A DNA stretch of 64,000 nucleotides from Jaminaea rosea (Eukaryota; Basidiomycota; Exobasidiomycetes; Microstromatales). The notes beneath the pieces are model-generated. The model was given only the letters and a program-made list of their open reading frames with translations, was not told the origin of the DNA and ran no database searches. Every line of letters begins with the position of its first letter. Position 1 is the stretch's first letter. The translations under genes and the position numbers were made by a program. This document shows positions 21,092 through 32,900 of this stretch, piece after piece. The stretch lies in assembly GCF_003144245.1 (NCBI RefSeq), contig NW_020289982.1:62001-126000 (forward strand), written 5' to 3'.

Positions 21092-21580
21092 TCAAGACAG
21101 GGCGAAATGAAGGGCGACAAAAATCGAGCGATTGTGGCTGCTCGGTGCTCGGTGCCAGGTACGGTACAAAGTCCCGGCGTGGGCACAACCATCATGTAAC
21201 ACAATTTCCGGCCGCCTTTATCGCTATTCGCTCCGCTTTCGCATTCGCAACTACTGCAGCCCTCTCAGCCTGCGCAATAGAGAACGTTCCACTCAGGAAG
21301 AGAGGGTCGTGAGAGCGTCGTGGGGCTGTGCCCTGATCACCGGTTGACGCGGGCCGTCATTGATAGCAAGGCAGCCGCGTCCGTTGCCGTGAGCCCGTCA
21401 CCAATGGCATCGCCGCCCGTCGGTCAATCTTCGTGGGTCGCGGGCCGTCGAGACCGTGGCAGCATCGCTCGCACGTCTATATATGATCACGACGCATCGC
21501 CCGCTAACCCATCCTTAACTCTCCTTGAACCCCACCCTCCTTTGCAAACCTTGCACTCATCCCTATCACTGCCTTCACCC
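21092..21580. other. Gap upstream of the GH43-like gene
   Basis: 489 bases holding the 3' end of the large gene and the promoter of the glycosidase. It includes a 17-nt GCTCGGT repeat unit at 21139-21155 identical to one at 3461-3477. A TATA-like element is listed separately. Confidence 0.5.
21478..21484 (+). promoter_or_regulatory. TATA box candidate
   Basis: TATATAT lies 97 bases upstream of the ATG at 21581, a sensible distance for a fungal core promoter in otherwise GC-rich DNA. TATA boxes are typical of inducible genes such as those for secreted hydrolases. Confidence 0.55.
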
Positions 21581-23102
21581 ATGCTCGCTACCAAAGCCAT
21601 CCTCGCCCTCGCTATCGGCGCAGGTGTCGCTGCTGCGGCTGACAAGCCAGCCAAGCACGCGCCTGCCGCCGCACCTGCCTCCAAGAACACACCTGCCTCT
21701 GGCACAAAGATTCCCACGGGTGTCAAGCTCAACGATGCAGATGCGAAGCCCTTCATGCTGGACAGCCACAGCTACAATGGCCTGAGGTCGGACGATCAGT
21801 TTGGCTATCTGTGAGTGCGAGCAAGCGATCCGTGCACGCGCACGCATGTACCCATGACTGACTTCTCTCCGTTTCCCACGCTTCAGCTTCACCCACTTCA
21901 CGTCGACCGACGAGCAGGTGTACTGGCACCTCAGTGACGGCGATGACCCTCTCAACTTCTCGCCTCTAAACCACGCCAAGCCCATCCTGAGAAACAACTT
22001 GGGATCGAAGGTGAGCAGACGTGGTCGTGAGTTTAAATGGTGCCACGGTGTGCTGACCATCGAGTCTGGGTGCTCGTCAACAGGCCGCTCGTGACAGCTT
22101 CATATGCAAGAACGAGTTCACGGGCAAAACGTACCTGATCGCCAACAATCAGTCGCTCATCAGCCCACCTCAGGACTACCAGGCTGTGAGTGCGCCGCGC
22201 GTCCTATTCTACCGCCATGCTTCGTCGCTGACTCTTCGCCCTGCCACGTTGGCAGGCCTACATCCAGAATTACACCGGCATCGTCGTCTTCGAGGCCAAG
22301 AATGATCTGCTTACTGAGTGGTCGGCTCCTCACCTCTTGCCTATTGCACCCAAGGATAGCCTGCACGTCTTTGCGCCCGAGTGCATCAGCGACCCGGCCA
22401 AGAAGCAGGTCCTGGTGAGTGTTGTCATTCGCCGTGAACACCTTCAACCTCACCCGCTCCACCTCCCCTTTGCTGACGCCCGCTCTCTCACTGCAACAGA
22501 TCCACTGGTCAGGTGCAACGGCCCGCGACCAGACTCAGCGCATCTACGGCGCGTACACTACCGACTTCCACTCGGCCGACAAGCCCTTCCTCTACTTCAC
22601 CGACGGCCCCAATGGCGTAGGCGACATGACGCTGTTCAAGCTCAACTTCGCCAAGGACAATGCCAAGAACTCATCGTACGTCCGCTTCTACCGCAGCGAC
22701 GCGGACAAGTATGCCGTGCGCGGCCAGATCAGTGACAATGGCCTCTTTGGCGCTTGGCGCGATATTCTCCCACTCAACAAGTCCGACCCCGTCACCATTG
22801 ATCCCAACACGAACAATCAGGGCCCGCTCGTCTACAAGACGCACCGCAAGGACCAAGACGAGTTCCTCATCTGGGTCAAGGATGCCGGAGATGGGTACGA
22901 GGCCTACGAGACGGAGAATATCCGCATGCTTCCGTACACGCGTAAGACTGCTCCTTACTTCCCTCAGAACTTTGAGCAGGGCCAAGTTATTGGGCTTTGC
23001 CGCAAGCAGTACGATGCTATCAAGGCCAAATTCTACAACAGTGGTCGTCGTCGCCGCGGTATCAGGCTTGACGAGCTCGTCGGCTTGGCCGACGTGGCTT
23101 GA
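21581..23102 (+). CDS. Secreted GH43-like glycoside hydrolase (arabinosidase/xylosidase type)
   Basis: Predicted to act on plant or other polysaccharide side chains outside the cell. Five exons, 21581-21810, 21887-22010, 22084-22185, 22256-22414 and 22500-23102, all with GT-AG introns of 70-85 nt, close to 405 residues. A signal peptide (ILALAIGAGVAAAA) is followed by an Ala/Pro/Lys linker. The body reads as a five-bladed propeller of the GH43 type: FTHFTSTDEQVYWHLSDGDD, LGSKAARDSFI, TGKTYLIANN, then GIVVFEAKNDLLTEWSAP and HVFAPECISDP, where the Glu fits the general acid of WAPE-type motifs and RDSFI fits the conserved RDPFI. The N-terminal catalytic-base Asp is not obvious, so activity is unproven. 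The C-terminus is basic. Exact substrate unknown. Confidence 0.8.
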
Positions 23103-23318
23103 GTATGAATACTGCCCCGGGCTGGCGTCGGAGCGCGGGCCTCGCTGGGTCGAGGTGGTGATATCGTTGCTGCGCTCTGAGCTTCTTCTTCTTGTCGATC
23201 TTTGACCTTTCTCCTCTCCTATTGAATCAACACACAAATTGAATGCTATTTCTGCCTCACCAAATGAACTGCGGTGAGGACTGAGAATTCATCATGACAT
23301 AGCAGGCGGCGGGGAGGT

Positions 23319-24155
23319 TTAGACTAGCCAGCCCCTACATTGCACGCCTCCTCCATGGCCTGAACCATCGTAAGATCTCTTCTTGACCTGCATCGTCTCC
23401 TCCCACTGTACGACAAAATCGTCGACGAATGGCCGCAGAATGCGAGCGGTGAGGGAGAGGGACTTGACACGGGCAAAGGATTCGACGTAAATGAGGCGAG
23501 GTGAGGGGAGAGATAAGATCTGTGCGTGGATGAACCAGATGATGGTCGATCAGTCATTCATCTCACATGGCTCTGATTCATGACAGCTCACCCTATTGAC
23601 GTAGACTGCGGCTACGAGCGGTACGCATGTGCCTGGACCATTCATCAGGATGAGCTCTGGCGGAGCAGGTATTGAGGGATCCCTACTTCGGCTGAGATGA
23701 GGCAATACGAGTCGTCGAGCGCATGCTACGAAGCAGAGGATAGTGCTCAGCGGCGTGGACAGCCATGATTGATGGACGGCCCTAGCGCGAGGGAGGGCCA
23801 CGATGGTATAGGCAGAGGCCTTCTCGCCAGCCCACTCTTGCTCGAACGCAATGGCTTTCGCTCGACTGAAGTCGTCCCCTGATGAAATGTAGTAGCTCCG
23901 CGACACGTATCGTTGTGGATCAAGGGAGCGCAGCAGCAGTAGAAGCTCGGTGGTGTGACCTCCTGATCCTAAGAAGAGAGCGGTTGGGCACTTGTCATCT
24001 GGCGAGCGGCGCCTGCGTGGCTGTCTTGAGCTCGAGGGCAGGACGGTGAATAGACGGACGCCCAATATGGTCGCGGCAAGGAGCAGAGCCAAAGCTGTCG
24101 TCCTGATGAGCGGCCACAGACTTGCCAGTAGGGACCACAAGGTTGGTAGAGCCAT
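23319..24155 (-). CDS. ALG14: ALG14, membrane anchor of the UDP-GlcNAc transferase of N-glycosylation
   Basis: With Alg13, Alg14 forms the enzyme adding the second GlcNAc to dolichol-PP-GlcNAc on the cytosolic face of the ER. Exons 24155-23592 and 23519-23319 join across a 72-nt intron; 254 residues, close to the usual 220-240. The start is the ATG before MALPTLWSLL, directly followed by a hydrophobic anchor (TTALALLLAATILGVRLF). Family motifs are clear: ALFLGSGGHTTELLLLL, YYISSGDDFSRAKA, LILMNGPGTCVPLV and, in exon 2, PRLIYVESFARVKSLSLT and DDFVVQWEE. The residues after the last motif run on longer than in most family members. Divergent from SLA2. High confidence. Confidence 0.95.
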
Positions 24156-24523
24156 TGCTAGCTTGCCCAGCGCTTCTTGAGGAGCCCAGCTGCAAATCGG
24201 GAGGTGTTGAAGCCAAGCCACGCGCGTATGGCATGGCGGTGCTTCGACTGCTGAGCCGCTCTGACCTCGTGCCTGCACGCACCGCTGCCGCCGCCGCCGC
24301 CCCGCTCGCCGTCTCCACCCAAGGCAAGTAAGGCAGGCCAAAGCCACTCGGTCGCGGCCACTGATCCGTCCGGCTCATCGTTTCGCTCCATTCGTTCCAT
24401 CACTGCGACTGCGACGGCGACGGCCTTGACGACAGCTTACGACCACTGAAATCGACGACTACCCAACTACTCCATTCAGATCATTCCTTAGGGCCTCGGT
24501 AGAGTGCCGCCACTGCCGTCACC
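24156..24523. promoter_or_regulatory. Divergent promoter of ALG14 and SLA2
   Basis: 368 bases separate the two start codons. A (GCC)n tract lies near 24284-24302. No TATA box is seen. Both genes serve the secretory/endocytic system, so shared control is possible but not shown. Confidence 0.5.
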
Positions 24524-27500
24524 ATGTGAGTGAATCCCAGCATCACCCCCCTTCTCCCTACGTCCGTGCGCTCACCTCACCTTATCCTCATCCACCGCCA
24601 GGCCACGATTCGACGAGTCTATGCACCTGCCGACTCGGCCAGTCGACCGAGAAAAGGCAGAGAGGGAGCTCAATGACAACATCAAGAAGGCCACGAACGC
24701 AGACGAGACGGCTCCCAAGCAGAAGCACGTTAGGAGTGAGTGCAGTGCAGCACTTCCCAATCAGCTGACCATCAGCATTGACTGAGACTTCGCACCTTCT
24801 CCCACCGCTGCTCAGAATGTATGGTCTACACCTGGGACTACCATAGCTCTCAATCAGTCTGGACTGGCCTGCGTGTCCTCCCCATCCTCAACGATGAAGT
24901 GCAGACTTTCAAGGCGCTTATCCTCGTCCACAAGGTACTGCAAGAGGGCCACCCAATCGTGCTGCGCGAGGCTCAGGCTCAGATGGGTTGGTTTGAGACT
25001 TGCGCTCGTACAGTAGGAGGAGACAGTATGAAGGGCTATGCGCCGCTGATTAGGGCGTACGTACAATTCATCCTGGCGAAGCTGCGCTTCCATCGTCACC
25101 ACAAGGAGTTCAATGGGTTGTTCGAATACGAAGAGTACATCTCACTCAAGAACATTGACAATCCTGATGAGGGGTCAGTAAAAGCATCACAGCTTGCACC
25201 GCCGTCATCGTCATGCTGACTCTTCTCTCCCCCTCGCATCCGCGTGCAGATACGAGACAATCATGGACCTCATGAACCTCCAAGATGGCATCGAGCAGTT
25301 CCAGAAGCTCGTCTTCGCTCACTTTCGTGGATCTGGCCACAATGAATGCCGTATCTCGGCGCTTGTGCCGCTAGTCAAGGAGTGAGTGCGGCAGCGTAGC
25401 CTGGGTGACAAAAATCGCAAAGCTCACCTGCCATCTCCTCGCCTTCGCGCCAGGTCGTACGGCATCTACAAGTTCCTTACCTCGATGCTGCGAGCCATGC
25501 ATCGCCGTACAGATGCAATGGACGCCCTCGAGCCTCTGCGTGGCCGCTACAATGCCCAACACCACTCCTTGCGCCGCTTCTACTACGAGTGCGCCAACCT
25601 TAAGTTCCTCACCAGCCTCATCAACGTCCCCAAGCTCAACCATGACGCCCCGAACCTCTTCGACTCGCGAGACGAGCCTTCCCTCCCGCCTCGCAAGGCC
25701 AGCCCGAAGCCGCCAACCCCGCCGAGCGGCCCGTCCCAGTCTGAGATTGATGAGCAGGCTCGCATGCTGAAGGAATACGAGGACAAGCAGAAGGCACTCA
25801 AGGATGCCGAGGAGGCAGAGAAGCGCAGGCAGGCCGAGCTGCAAGCGAAACAGCAGCGGGACTTCGAAGAGCAGCAACGCCTTCAGGCAGAGCAGCAGCG
25901 TCTGGCACAGGAGCAGCTCATGCGCTCTCAGATGGACCAGATGGCTTCCGGGCGAGTAGCAGAGCTGGAGCGCGAGATTTTGGCAATGCGCGGGCAGTAT
26001 GAGCGGGACCAACTTATGCTCGAGCAGTATGACCGCCGAGTCAAGGCGCTGGAGATGGAGTTGGCAACGATTGGGCAGAACGTCAATGCCCAGCTGGCAA
26101 GCAAGGACGACATGCTCCGCCAGCTGCAGGACCAGGTTCAGCTCTGGCGCAACAAGTACGAGGCCCTCGCCAAACTCTACTCGCAGCTGCGTACTGAGCA
26201 TTTGGAGATGCTGGCCAAGTACAAGCAGATGCAGCTCAAGGCCGGCTCGGCGCAGGAGGCCATCGACAAGATGGAGCGAATGGAGCGCGACGTCAAGGCC
26301 AAGAACCTTGAGCTGGCTGACATGATTCGCGAGCGAGATCGCGCCCGCTTCGATCTGGACAGGATCAAGGCGAGCCAGAAGGAGGAGTTTGAGCGTCTCA
26401 AGCGCGACCTCATGTTCGCCAACGAGCGTGCAGAGGATGCTACCCGCGCCAAGAGCTCCGAGGTCTCATCCATGATGGCCACGCTGAATCGCCAGATTGC
26501 AGAGCTGGAGGACGAGCTCAGCAGCAAGCGCGGCAATACGGATGACCTGCTCAGCCAGCTACAGGCAAAGGACGATGAGATTGCACGTCTGCGAGAGGAG
26601 AAGGATGCGGAGATCATGATCATGCAAGAGGGGATGGACGCCACCATCAAACAGATGAACGACATGACCCTCGGCCAGACGGACAATGATGCTGCGGTCA
26701 ATGCGCAGATTGACACTTTGATTTTGGACAACACCAAGAAGCTCAACGCTATCATTGATTCGATCCTGCAAGCCTGCGTGGAGAAGGTGGACGATGCCAT
26801 CTACGAGTTGGAATCTCCTTCTTCCTCCGGCAACAACACCGCCACGCCCGAGTATGTGCTGTCGATGATCGAGAAGGGCAACAACGATGCGACGGAGTTC
26901 GCGTCGACGTTCAGCGCCTACCTTTCTCACGAGACTGGCGGTGAACACGTTGAGGTGATCAAGAAGGCCAATCAGCTCGCCCAAACGATCAGCGATGTGC
27001 TCGTATCGACAAAGGGCATCACCCGACTGGCGCAGAGCGACGATGCGGTCGAAAAGCTGGTGGGGACTGGTCGCACCTCGGGGGATGCACTGTTGCGCTT
27101 CTTCTCCAGCCTGCAGAGCTACCGCCTTGCCTCGGTCACGCCCAACCAGCGTCGTGACGTCGTTGCCCGCCAGGCCATGACTGCTCGCGAGGCCTTTGGT
27201 TCTCTCTCCGACGTGGTCGGCACCATGGTCAAGAGCGATGGCGCCCTGGCGAATGCGAATGGAGATATCGGGGACATCGTCGAGCGCGAAATGATGAACG
27301 CGGCCGCCGCCATCGACAAGGCTACGCAGCAGCTGCAAGCCCTCCTCTCTGCACCCAAGCAGCGCACAGGCGTCGACCTCAAAGTGCACGACGCCATCCT
27401 CGAGGCCTCTCTCGCCATCACCCGCGCCATCGCCGGGCTCATTAAAGCCGCTTCGGACTCGCAGCAGGAGATTGTCTCCAAGGGTCGTGGGACGTCTACT

Positions 27501-27971
27501 AACCAGCAGTTCTACAAGAAGAACAACCGATGGGTCGAGGGACTCGTTTCCGCTGCGCGCGCCTGTGCTTTTGCCACCACGATGCTCATCGAGGCGGCCG
27601 ATGGCGTGCTGAGTGGGACGCACAGCTACGAGCAGCTCATCGTGTGCGCCAACGAGGTGTCGGCGAGCGTGGCACAGCTAGTCGCCGCTTCGCGCGTCAA
27701 GGCCGAGTTCATGTCTGCTACCCAGGACAGGTTGGAGAGGGCAGCCAAGGCCGTTACGGATGCGTGCAAGGCTCTCGTACGTCAGGTTCGAGCCATCCGT
27801 GGTGAGGAGGACAGTAGGGATGGGTTTGACTACTCTACATTGGCCGCGCATGAGTTCAAGGTGCAGGAGATGGAACAACAGGTCAAGGTCCTCGAGGCCG
27901 AGAGGGCTCTTCAGCAGGCGAGGCAGAAGTTGGGCAAGATGCGTCAGGCCGGATACCATGAGGTTGAGTGA
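24524..27971 (+). CDS. SLA2: SLA2/End4 (HIP1R family) endocytic adaptor linking clathrin coats to actin
   Basis: Couples PI(4,5)P2 membranes and clathrin to actin at endocytic patches. Five exons, 24524-24525, 24602-24735, 24816-25173, 25250-25381 and 25454-27971, close to 1,047 residues (yeast Sla2 is 968). The first exon supplies only A and T of the start codon; the G comes from exon 2. The protein begins MPRFDESMHLPTRPVDREK, an ANTH domain start, with KHVRKCMVYTWDYHSSQSVW and EFNGLFEYEEYISLKN. ANTH spans about residues 1-285, then a Pro-rich linker, a coiled coil of about 320-640 rich in Glu, Gln and Arg, and the C-terminal THATCH (I/LWEQ) actin-binding module about 800-1040 (WVEGLVSAARACAFATTMLI, SYEQLIVCANEVSASVAQLV). 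Divergent from ALG14. Identity is firm; a downstream Met (residue 8) is an alternative start. Confidence 0.96.
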
Positions 27972-28246
27972 TGCGGTAAGGGATAGTGAGGGGAGGGAGG
28001 CAGGAGGAAGAGGATTGTATCTAAGTCTTATCTTTTTGTGCCGCATGGCAATGAAGGCTCTTTGCAGACTTGACCGAGAGGAGTGAGAATTGCGATGGAC
28101 ACCGGGTCCCGTGGCGTGGCGTGAAGATGGTATGCGTCATTGACAGGAGGGAAAGAGAGGCTTTGTCCATCGTACCGTACCGTGACACCAAAATGAGGAG
28201 ACGCACGCTGCAAGCTCGCTTCCTGATACGACAATCGTCCTTGCCC
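27972..28246. other. Convergent 3' region between SLA2 and SED5
   Basis: 275 bases between two converging genes. No gene, RNA or repeat is seen. Confidence 0.5.
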
Positions 28247-29792
28247 TCATGACACCAAGATGAACAGCAGGAAGAAGACGATCAGAACCTGTCGGCACCA
28301 ATGCAAACTCAGTAGGTGAGCCCAATCTGTTCCCCTCTCTCCCCTCTTTCCCAGCCTGCCCGTACTCACCCCAAAGATCTTCAACATCAACCATCTATTA
28401 CTTGCCACGCTGTTGTAGTACTTGAGTAGTTCCCTCTGAGCTCCAGAGACATTATCCGCCACATCCATGATATTGTCGTCGATCCGCTGTACCGTCTCTC
28501 GTTGTTCGGCGACCATGTGAGCCAGCTGGGAGAAGATTTGTCCGAGCTCCGAGATGGTGGATTCGATCGACTCGATTGCTGTGCTGCGCTGTTGCATGTA
28601 TTGGTTCTGTGTGCGTCGGGCAGAGGGAGGTATGAGGGAGGGGTGAGACTGACTGCTCTTTGCGAAGCGGGGTTTGAGCAATTGCGACACTCACCTCGCC
28701 ATTCTCCATCAGCTGCATCTGCATGAACTGGTCAGACCTTCCCCCACCCATGTCCAGCGCGAGGAAATCGTCGCCTCCTCCCCCTCCTCCTGCCCCGCCA
28801 GAGCGGTCATCCGGCGGCAAAGCTTGGTATCCTCCTGCCCTCGTCGCGACTTGACCACCCTTGGCTTTTGGATCGTATCCATCATCTGCTCCCGCTGATG
28901 CCGGCTGAGAGCGACCCGCAGCTGCAGCAGCCGCTCCTCGTTGTCTCGTTGGGTTGTAGAGGGGCGAATCTGGTCGATGGAGGATTTGCGAGGACGGAGG
29001 TTGGCGAGAGCGAAGGACTAAGAATGTGTGAGCGTGAGCTTTGCGCTCCTCTCTTCAAGTAAGATGACCTCTCTAGCGCGGACTCACCTGAGTTGTCCCC
29101 TTGCTGCTGCATTCCTCCCGAAGGTCCACCTCCTTGCCCACCGTAGGCAAATTGCTCGGTCCTATCCCTGGCCATCTTCATATTCTGTGTTCTGACCTCG
29201 AGTACATCTTGAAATGCTGTAGTTGCACTCGCCAAGTTGCTTTGCAGGAGTGTGACGACGTTACTGCGGTGCTCTTCGAGTCGACCTTTCTTCTGCTGTT
29301 GTTGCTGAGCGCCTTTGGATTGGGCTTGCAGGTCTGCAAGCTGCCGATTGATGGCGGCTAGATCGTGCTTGATGATGTAGGTCAGCTCGCTGATCTCGAC
29401 GGGTCGATCGTCGAAGAGGGACTTCTTCTTGGCCACTATCGTTGGAGGGAAGGGGGAAGGAGTGGTTGCAAGTCAGCTCGACGCCTCAGGCCTGGCTGAA
29501 TGCTTCAATGTGTGGCGTGGCGACGCTACGCACGCTGTGCCAGTCTCGCAAGCTTAGCTGTCGTATCTGTGATGTCCTTGCCAATTGCAGCAGCCTTTAT
29601 TGCGAATTCTCCCTTTGTTGGCTGCTTCTTTGCCGCGGCTGAGGACGATGCAGCTGCTGCTCCATTTGGATTGGCAGCGCTGCTGGCTGCCTTGAAGTGG
29701 TGTACATAGCTGCGTAGCTCGTTGGTCCTGTCCTTGAAGCTCGTATTCGATGAAGAGGAGCCTGCCGCAGAGTAGCCTGAATAGTAGGACAT
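28247..29792 (-). CDS. SED5: SED5, Golgi syntaxin (syntaxin-5 t-SNARE)
   Basis: Q-SNARE driving vesicle fusion at the cis-Golgi. Five exons on the minus strand, 29792-29534, 29435-29088, 29017-28695, 28606-28370 and 28288-28247, with introns of 69-98 nt, close to 402 residues. The N-terminus has the Sly1-binding DRTxE-type motif (SFKDRTNEL), here about 20 residues in rather than at the very start. The family core follows (AQLAKKKSLFDDRPVEISEL), then the three-helix Habc region, a Gly-rich linker (SGGAGGGGGGDD), and the SNARE motif MQQRSTAIESIESTISELGQ through IFSQLAHMVAEQ, with the central-layer Gln. The tail anchor is VLIVFFLLFILVS, encoded by a last exon of only 14 codons. Divergent from the GATA-finger gene. 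Confidence 0.95.
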
Positions 29793-29976
29793 GATCGGCG
29801 GTGAGGCGAGGCGAGGCGATCGTGATGGTTGGGAAGCCGAGATGCGTGGAAAGCGGCCTGGCAAGAGAGAGCGACCGACTCCACTCGAGGCCAATCCAGC
29901 GGCGGAGGCGTGGCTTGACTGAGCGCAAGCCAATTTCACACTTTCTTCCTTTGCATCAACACCTCGATCCCATGTC
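29793..29976. promoter_or_regulatory. Compact divergent promoter of SED5 and the GATA-finger gene
   Basis: Only 184 bases lie between the two ATGs, the shortest divergent promoter in the window. Both 5' UTRs must be short or overlap. A GGCGAGGC direct repeat is visible near 29801-29818. Confidence 0.6.
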
Positions 29977-32900
29977 ATGACCACAACGATGGCCATGCCC
30001 GCAGAGGCAGCCACAACCAACGAGCAGCAAGCTGGTCCTTCACAGCCAGCAAAGAAGACTGCGGCGGCCAAGAAGCGCAAAAACCCATCGGCAGCAGCGG
30101 CAGATGCGCCCGCACAGCCCAACACCTTGTTGTTCGGAGGGCATATCGGCACCACATCATCTCATCCACCTCCTCCCGGATGGCTAGGCGCAGGAGGCGG
30201 CCATCGTCGCACTCTACCGGAGAGCATCTTGCCATTCAAGCTTCCCACTCGCTCACACGGGCAACCCATCGCCCCAGCCGCCAACGATGACCAAGACTCT
30301 TCCTCCTCCTCCTCCTCAGACTCGGACGACTCGGACGACAGCGACCCCGAATCCTCAGCCCGTCGCAAACGTCGTCGAGCCACATCAGCTGCGCATCGCA
30401 GCGGTATGCTCCTTAACCAATCACTCCGTCAATCCCGCCTCTTCTACATGGCCTCCCTCCTCCCTCCTCACTCTCACCGTACCAAAGCCGGCCTGCAATT
30501 CCCCAACAGCATACCAGAGGAACAGCTCCACGGCATGGTGCCGGCGCAGAAGGGGACGTACAATGTCGTGCCCCTCGGCAAGGTGCAGCTGGAGATTGAC
30601 CCGCACCTGTTTGCCAATACGCGCATCTTCGAGATGACCAAGGCCAGCCTAGCGCCGCCCGGTGCATCAGGCTCCCCTCCTGTCGCCGGGTCCGGTGGTA
30701 GACCTACGCCTCAGGGATCGCCAAAGGAGAAAGGAGCCAAGAAGACTGGACCAAAGGGTGGGAGGAAGAGTGGCGAGCCCAAAGCGCCCAAGGTGTCGAA
30801 GAAGGACGCAAAGGCTCAGCAGCAGCAACGGCAGGCAGAGCAGCCAGCTCCATCAGGCATGCCACCCCATATGAGGCCCACCGCGAATGCTTCAGGCTCA
30901 GGATCCGGTTCCGGCCCTTCTTCGCCTCTTACAAGCCCACCACCAGCAGATTCTTCCCCACGACCCCCACCCCCTCAGGGCTCTACCTCCTCCTCGTCGA
31001 GCAACACTCCTCAACCTCCCACCGCTAAGCAGATTGATCCCAACCTCGTCAATCGCGTCAATGCCAAGGCAGCCAACGATCCGGGACTTCGCGCCCTTCT
31101 GCACGTCGCGGCAAAGGGACAGGCTAGTCCTGAGCAACTGAGGGAGTTGGGGCTGGTGATCGCCAAGGTGACGAAGGAGATGGAGGTGGAGGGGTTCAAG
31201 GTGCAGACGGGAATGGCGAGGAGTCCGCCTCAAAGTCAGCAAGGGTCTAAACCACCCCCGCCGCTGCCGAAGCCGGGGGGAAGTAAGGAGGGGGAGGATG
31301 GGTTGGGGAGCGGGAAAGGCAAGGCCAAAAGCAAAGGGAAGGGGAAGGATAAGGCGATCAAGGAGGAGCAACAGGGAGGGCCAGAGAGTGGGCCGTCGTC
31401 CGCCACAGCCACCGAATCTGCGCCAGTAACGAAGCCTTCGAAGCCAAAGAAGGCAAAGGCAGCGGCTGAGACTAGCGAAGGTGCGGCCATCAACACGGCA
31501 GCAGCACCTTCTTCAGCTTCATCAGGCGCCGCTGATCGCACGCCAGCAGAGGCAAGCGCTACCACTTCTTCCAACAGCACCAAGACTACGGCAAAATCTG
31601 CACGTCCCGCTCCTTCCACCTCATCCTCCATTCGACCACTCGCCGTAACTCCCACGCCTCCACCTCCCAAACCCAACCGACCACCCATCCTCATCGTAGA
31701 GTTCCGCGAATCCCTTTCCCATCGATACTACCTACCTGTGCATTCCGCCCTCGTCACACGGACGCTACGCCGGCAGACTCCCTACGCCTCGACTGGGGTG
31801 CGAGAGATGATCAGCGGTTTGGGCGATGATGCGGAAGAGATGGATGGAGGAGAGGAGATCGAGGAGGATGGGAGCGTGAGGGAGAGAGGAGGGATAGTGG
31901 ACGTCGTGGAGACGGAGATGAAGTTTATGGCTCCAGTGAGGGGAAGCGATGCTGCGCAAGCTGGAGCAGGCGTGGGGGAGAAGGGCACAAGAGGGTTCCC
32001 CGTGACGATCAGATTCACGGCCGTCGCCCCCTCCAAGGATGAATTTAGGCGCGGGCAGGGTCAGCAGCAAGAGCAACAGCATCAGACCTTGGCGGCTCTG
32101 TGGGAGGCTGTGGGGAGGGTACCGGGGGTGACTACAATTGGAGGGGAGGAAGAGGAGAGCAAAGGGCTCAACCATCAGGAGGAGGTGAAAGTAAAAGAAG
32201 AGGGCAATGATGCTGCTGCCAAGGCAGATCTTTCGGAGCCGCCACCAATCACCCAGGCATCATCAGAGAGCCGCAGCATGGACGTCGATCGTCCTACCGC
32301 TGGCGAGGCGGAAAAGGACGACTTATCTCGAGCCGAGGGCGACGAACAAGAAGAAGCACAACGCCGTGCCCTTGAGCTCAAGGCGAGGCACGAAGCAGAG
32401 ATCCAGCGCCAGCGCGAGGTAGCACGCAAAGAGGCCGACGACCTTGTACGCCGGGAGAAAGAGCACGTCGCCACCCTCGAGCGCGCCCTTAGTGCAGCCC
32501 TTTCACACCTTCCTGCGCCCCTCGCTCTCGACTGGTCAAAGCCCCTCCCTCCAGGTCTCGAGCCCCACCTCACGGACAATTTCGCCCCTCAACTTGGGTC
32601 GAGCGTCCAATTCGGTATAGCGGGGCAGGTGGACGGGAGGAGGAAGAACACCAGCATCAATGCGAGTGCGAGCGTTCCGCAGCTACTCGGGGCGGACGAG
32701 GATCTCGAAGTCGATGGGGATATGACGATAGCTTCCGCCTCTTCATTCAGTCAAGACGTCTCTCATCCGCCCATCCCTACCGGTCTCACCCGTTCCGGCA
32801 AGCCGAAACGTCGCCCTCGCCCTGTGGCGACGCACAATGCCGACGGCTCCTTGAAGCGATGCTCTGCGTGCGGGACGTCTACTACACCGATGTGGCGACG

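Noticed and set aside
25371-26201. 276-codon Leu-rich frame antisense to SLA2
   Set aside because: The Leu richness mirrors the Gln/Glu/Lys codons of the SLA2 coiled coil on the other strand.
26559-27623. 354-codon frame antisense to SLA2
   Set aside because: Shadow of the SLA2 coding strand with no recognisable protein content.
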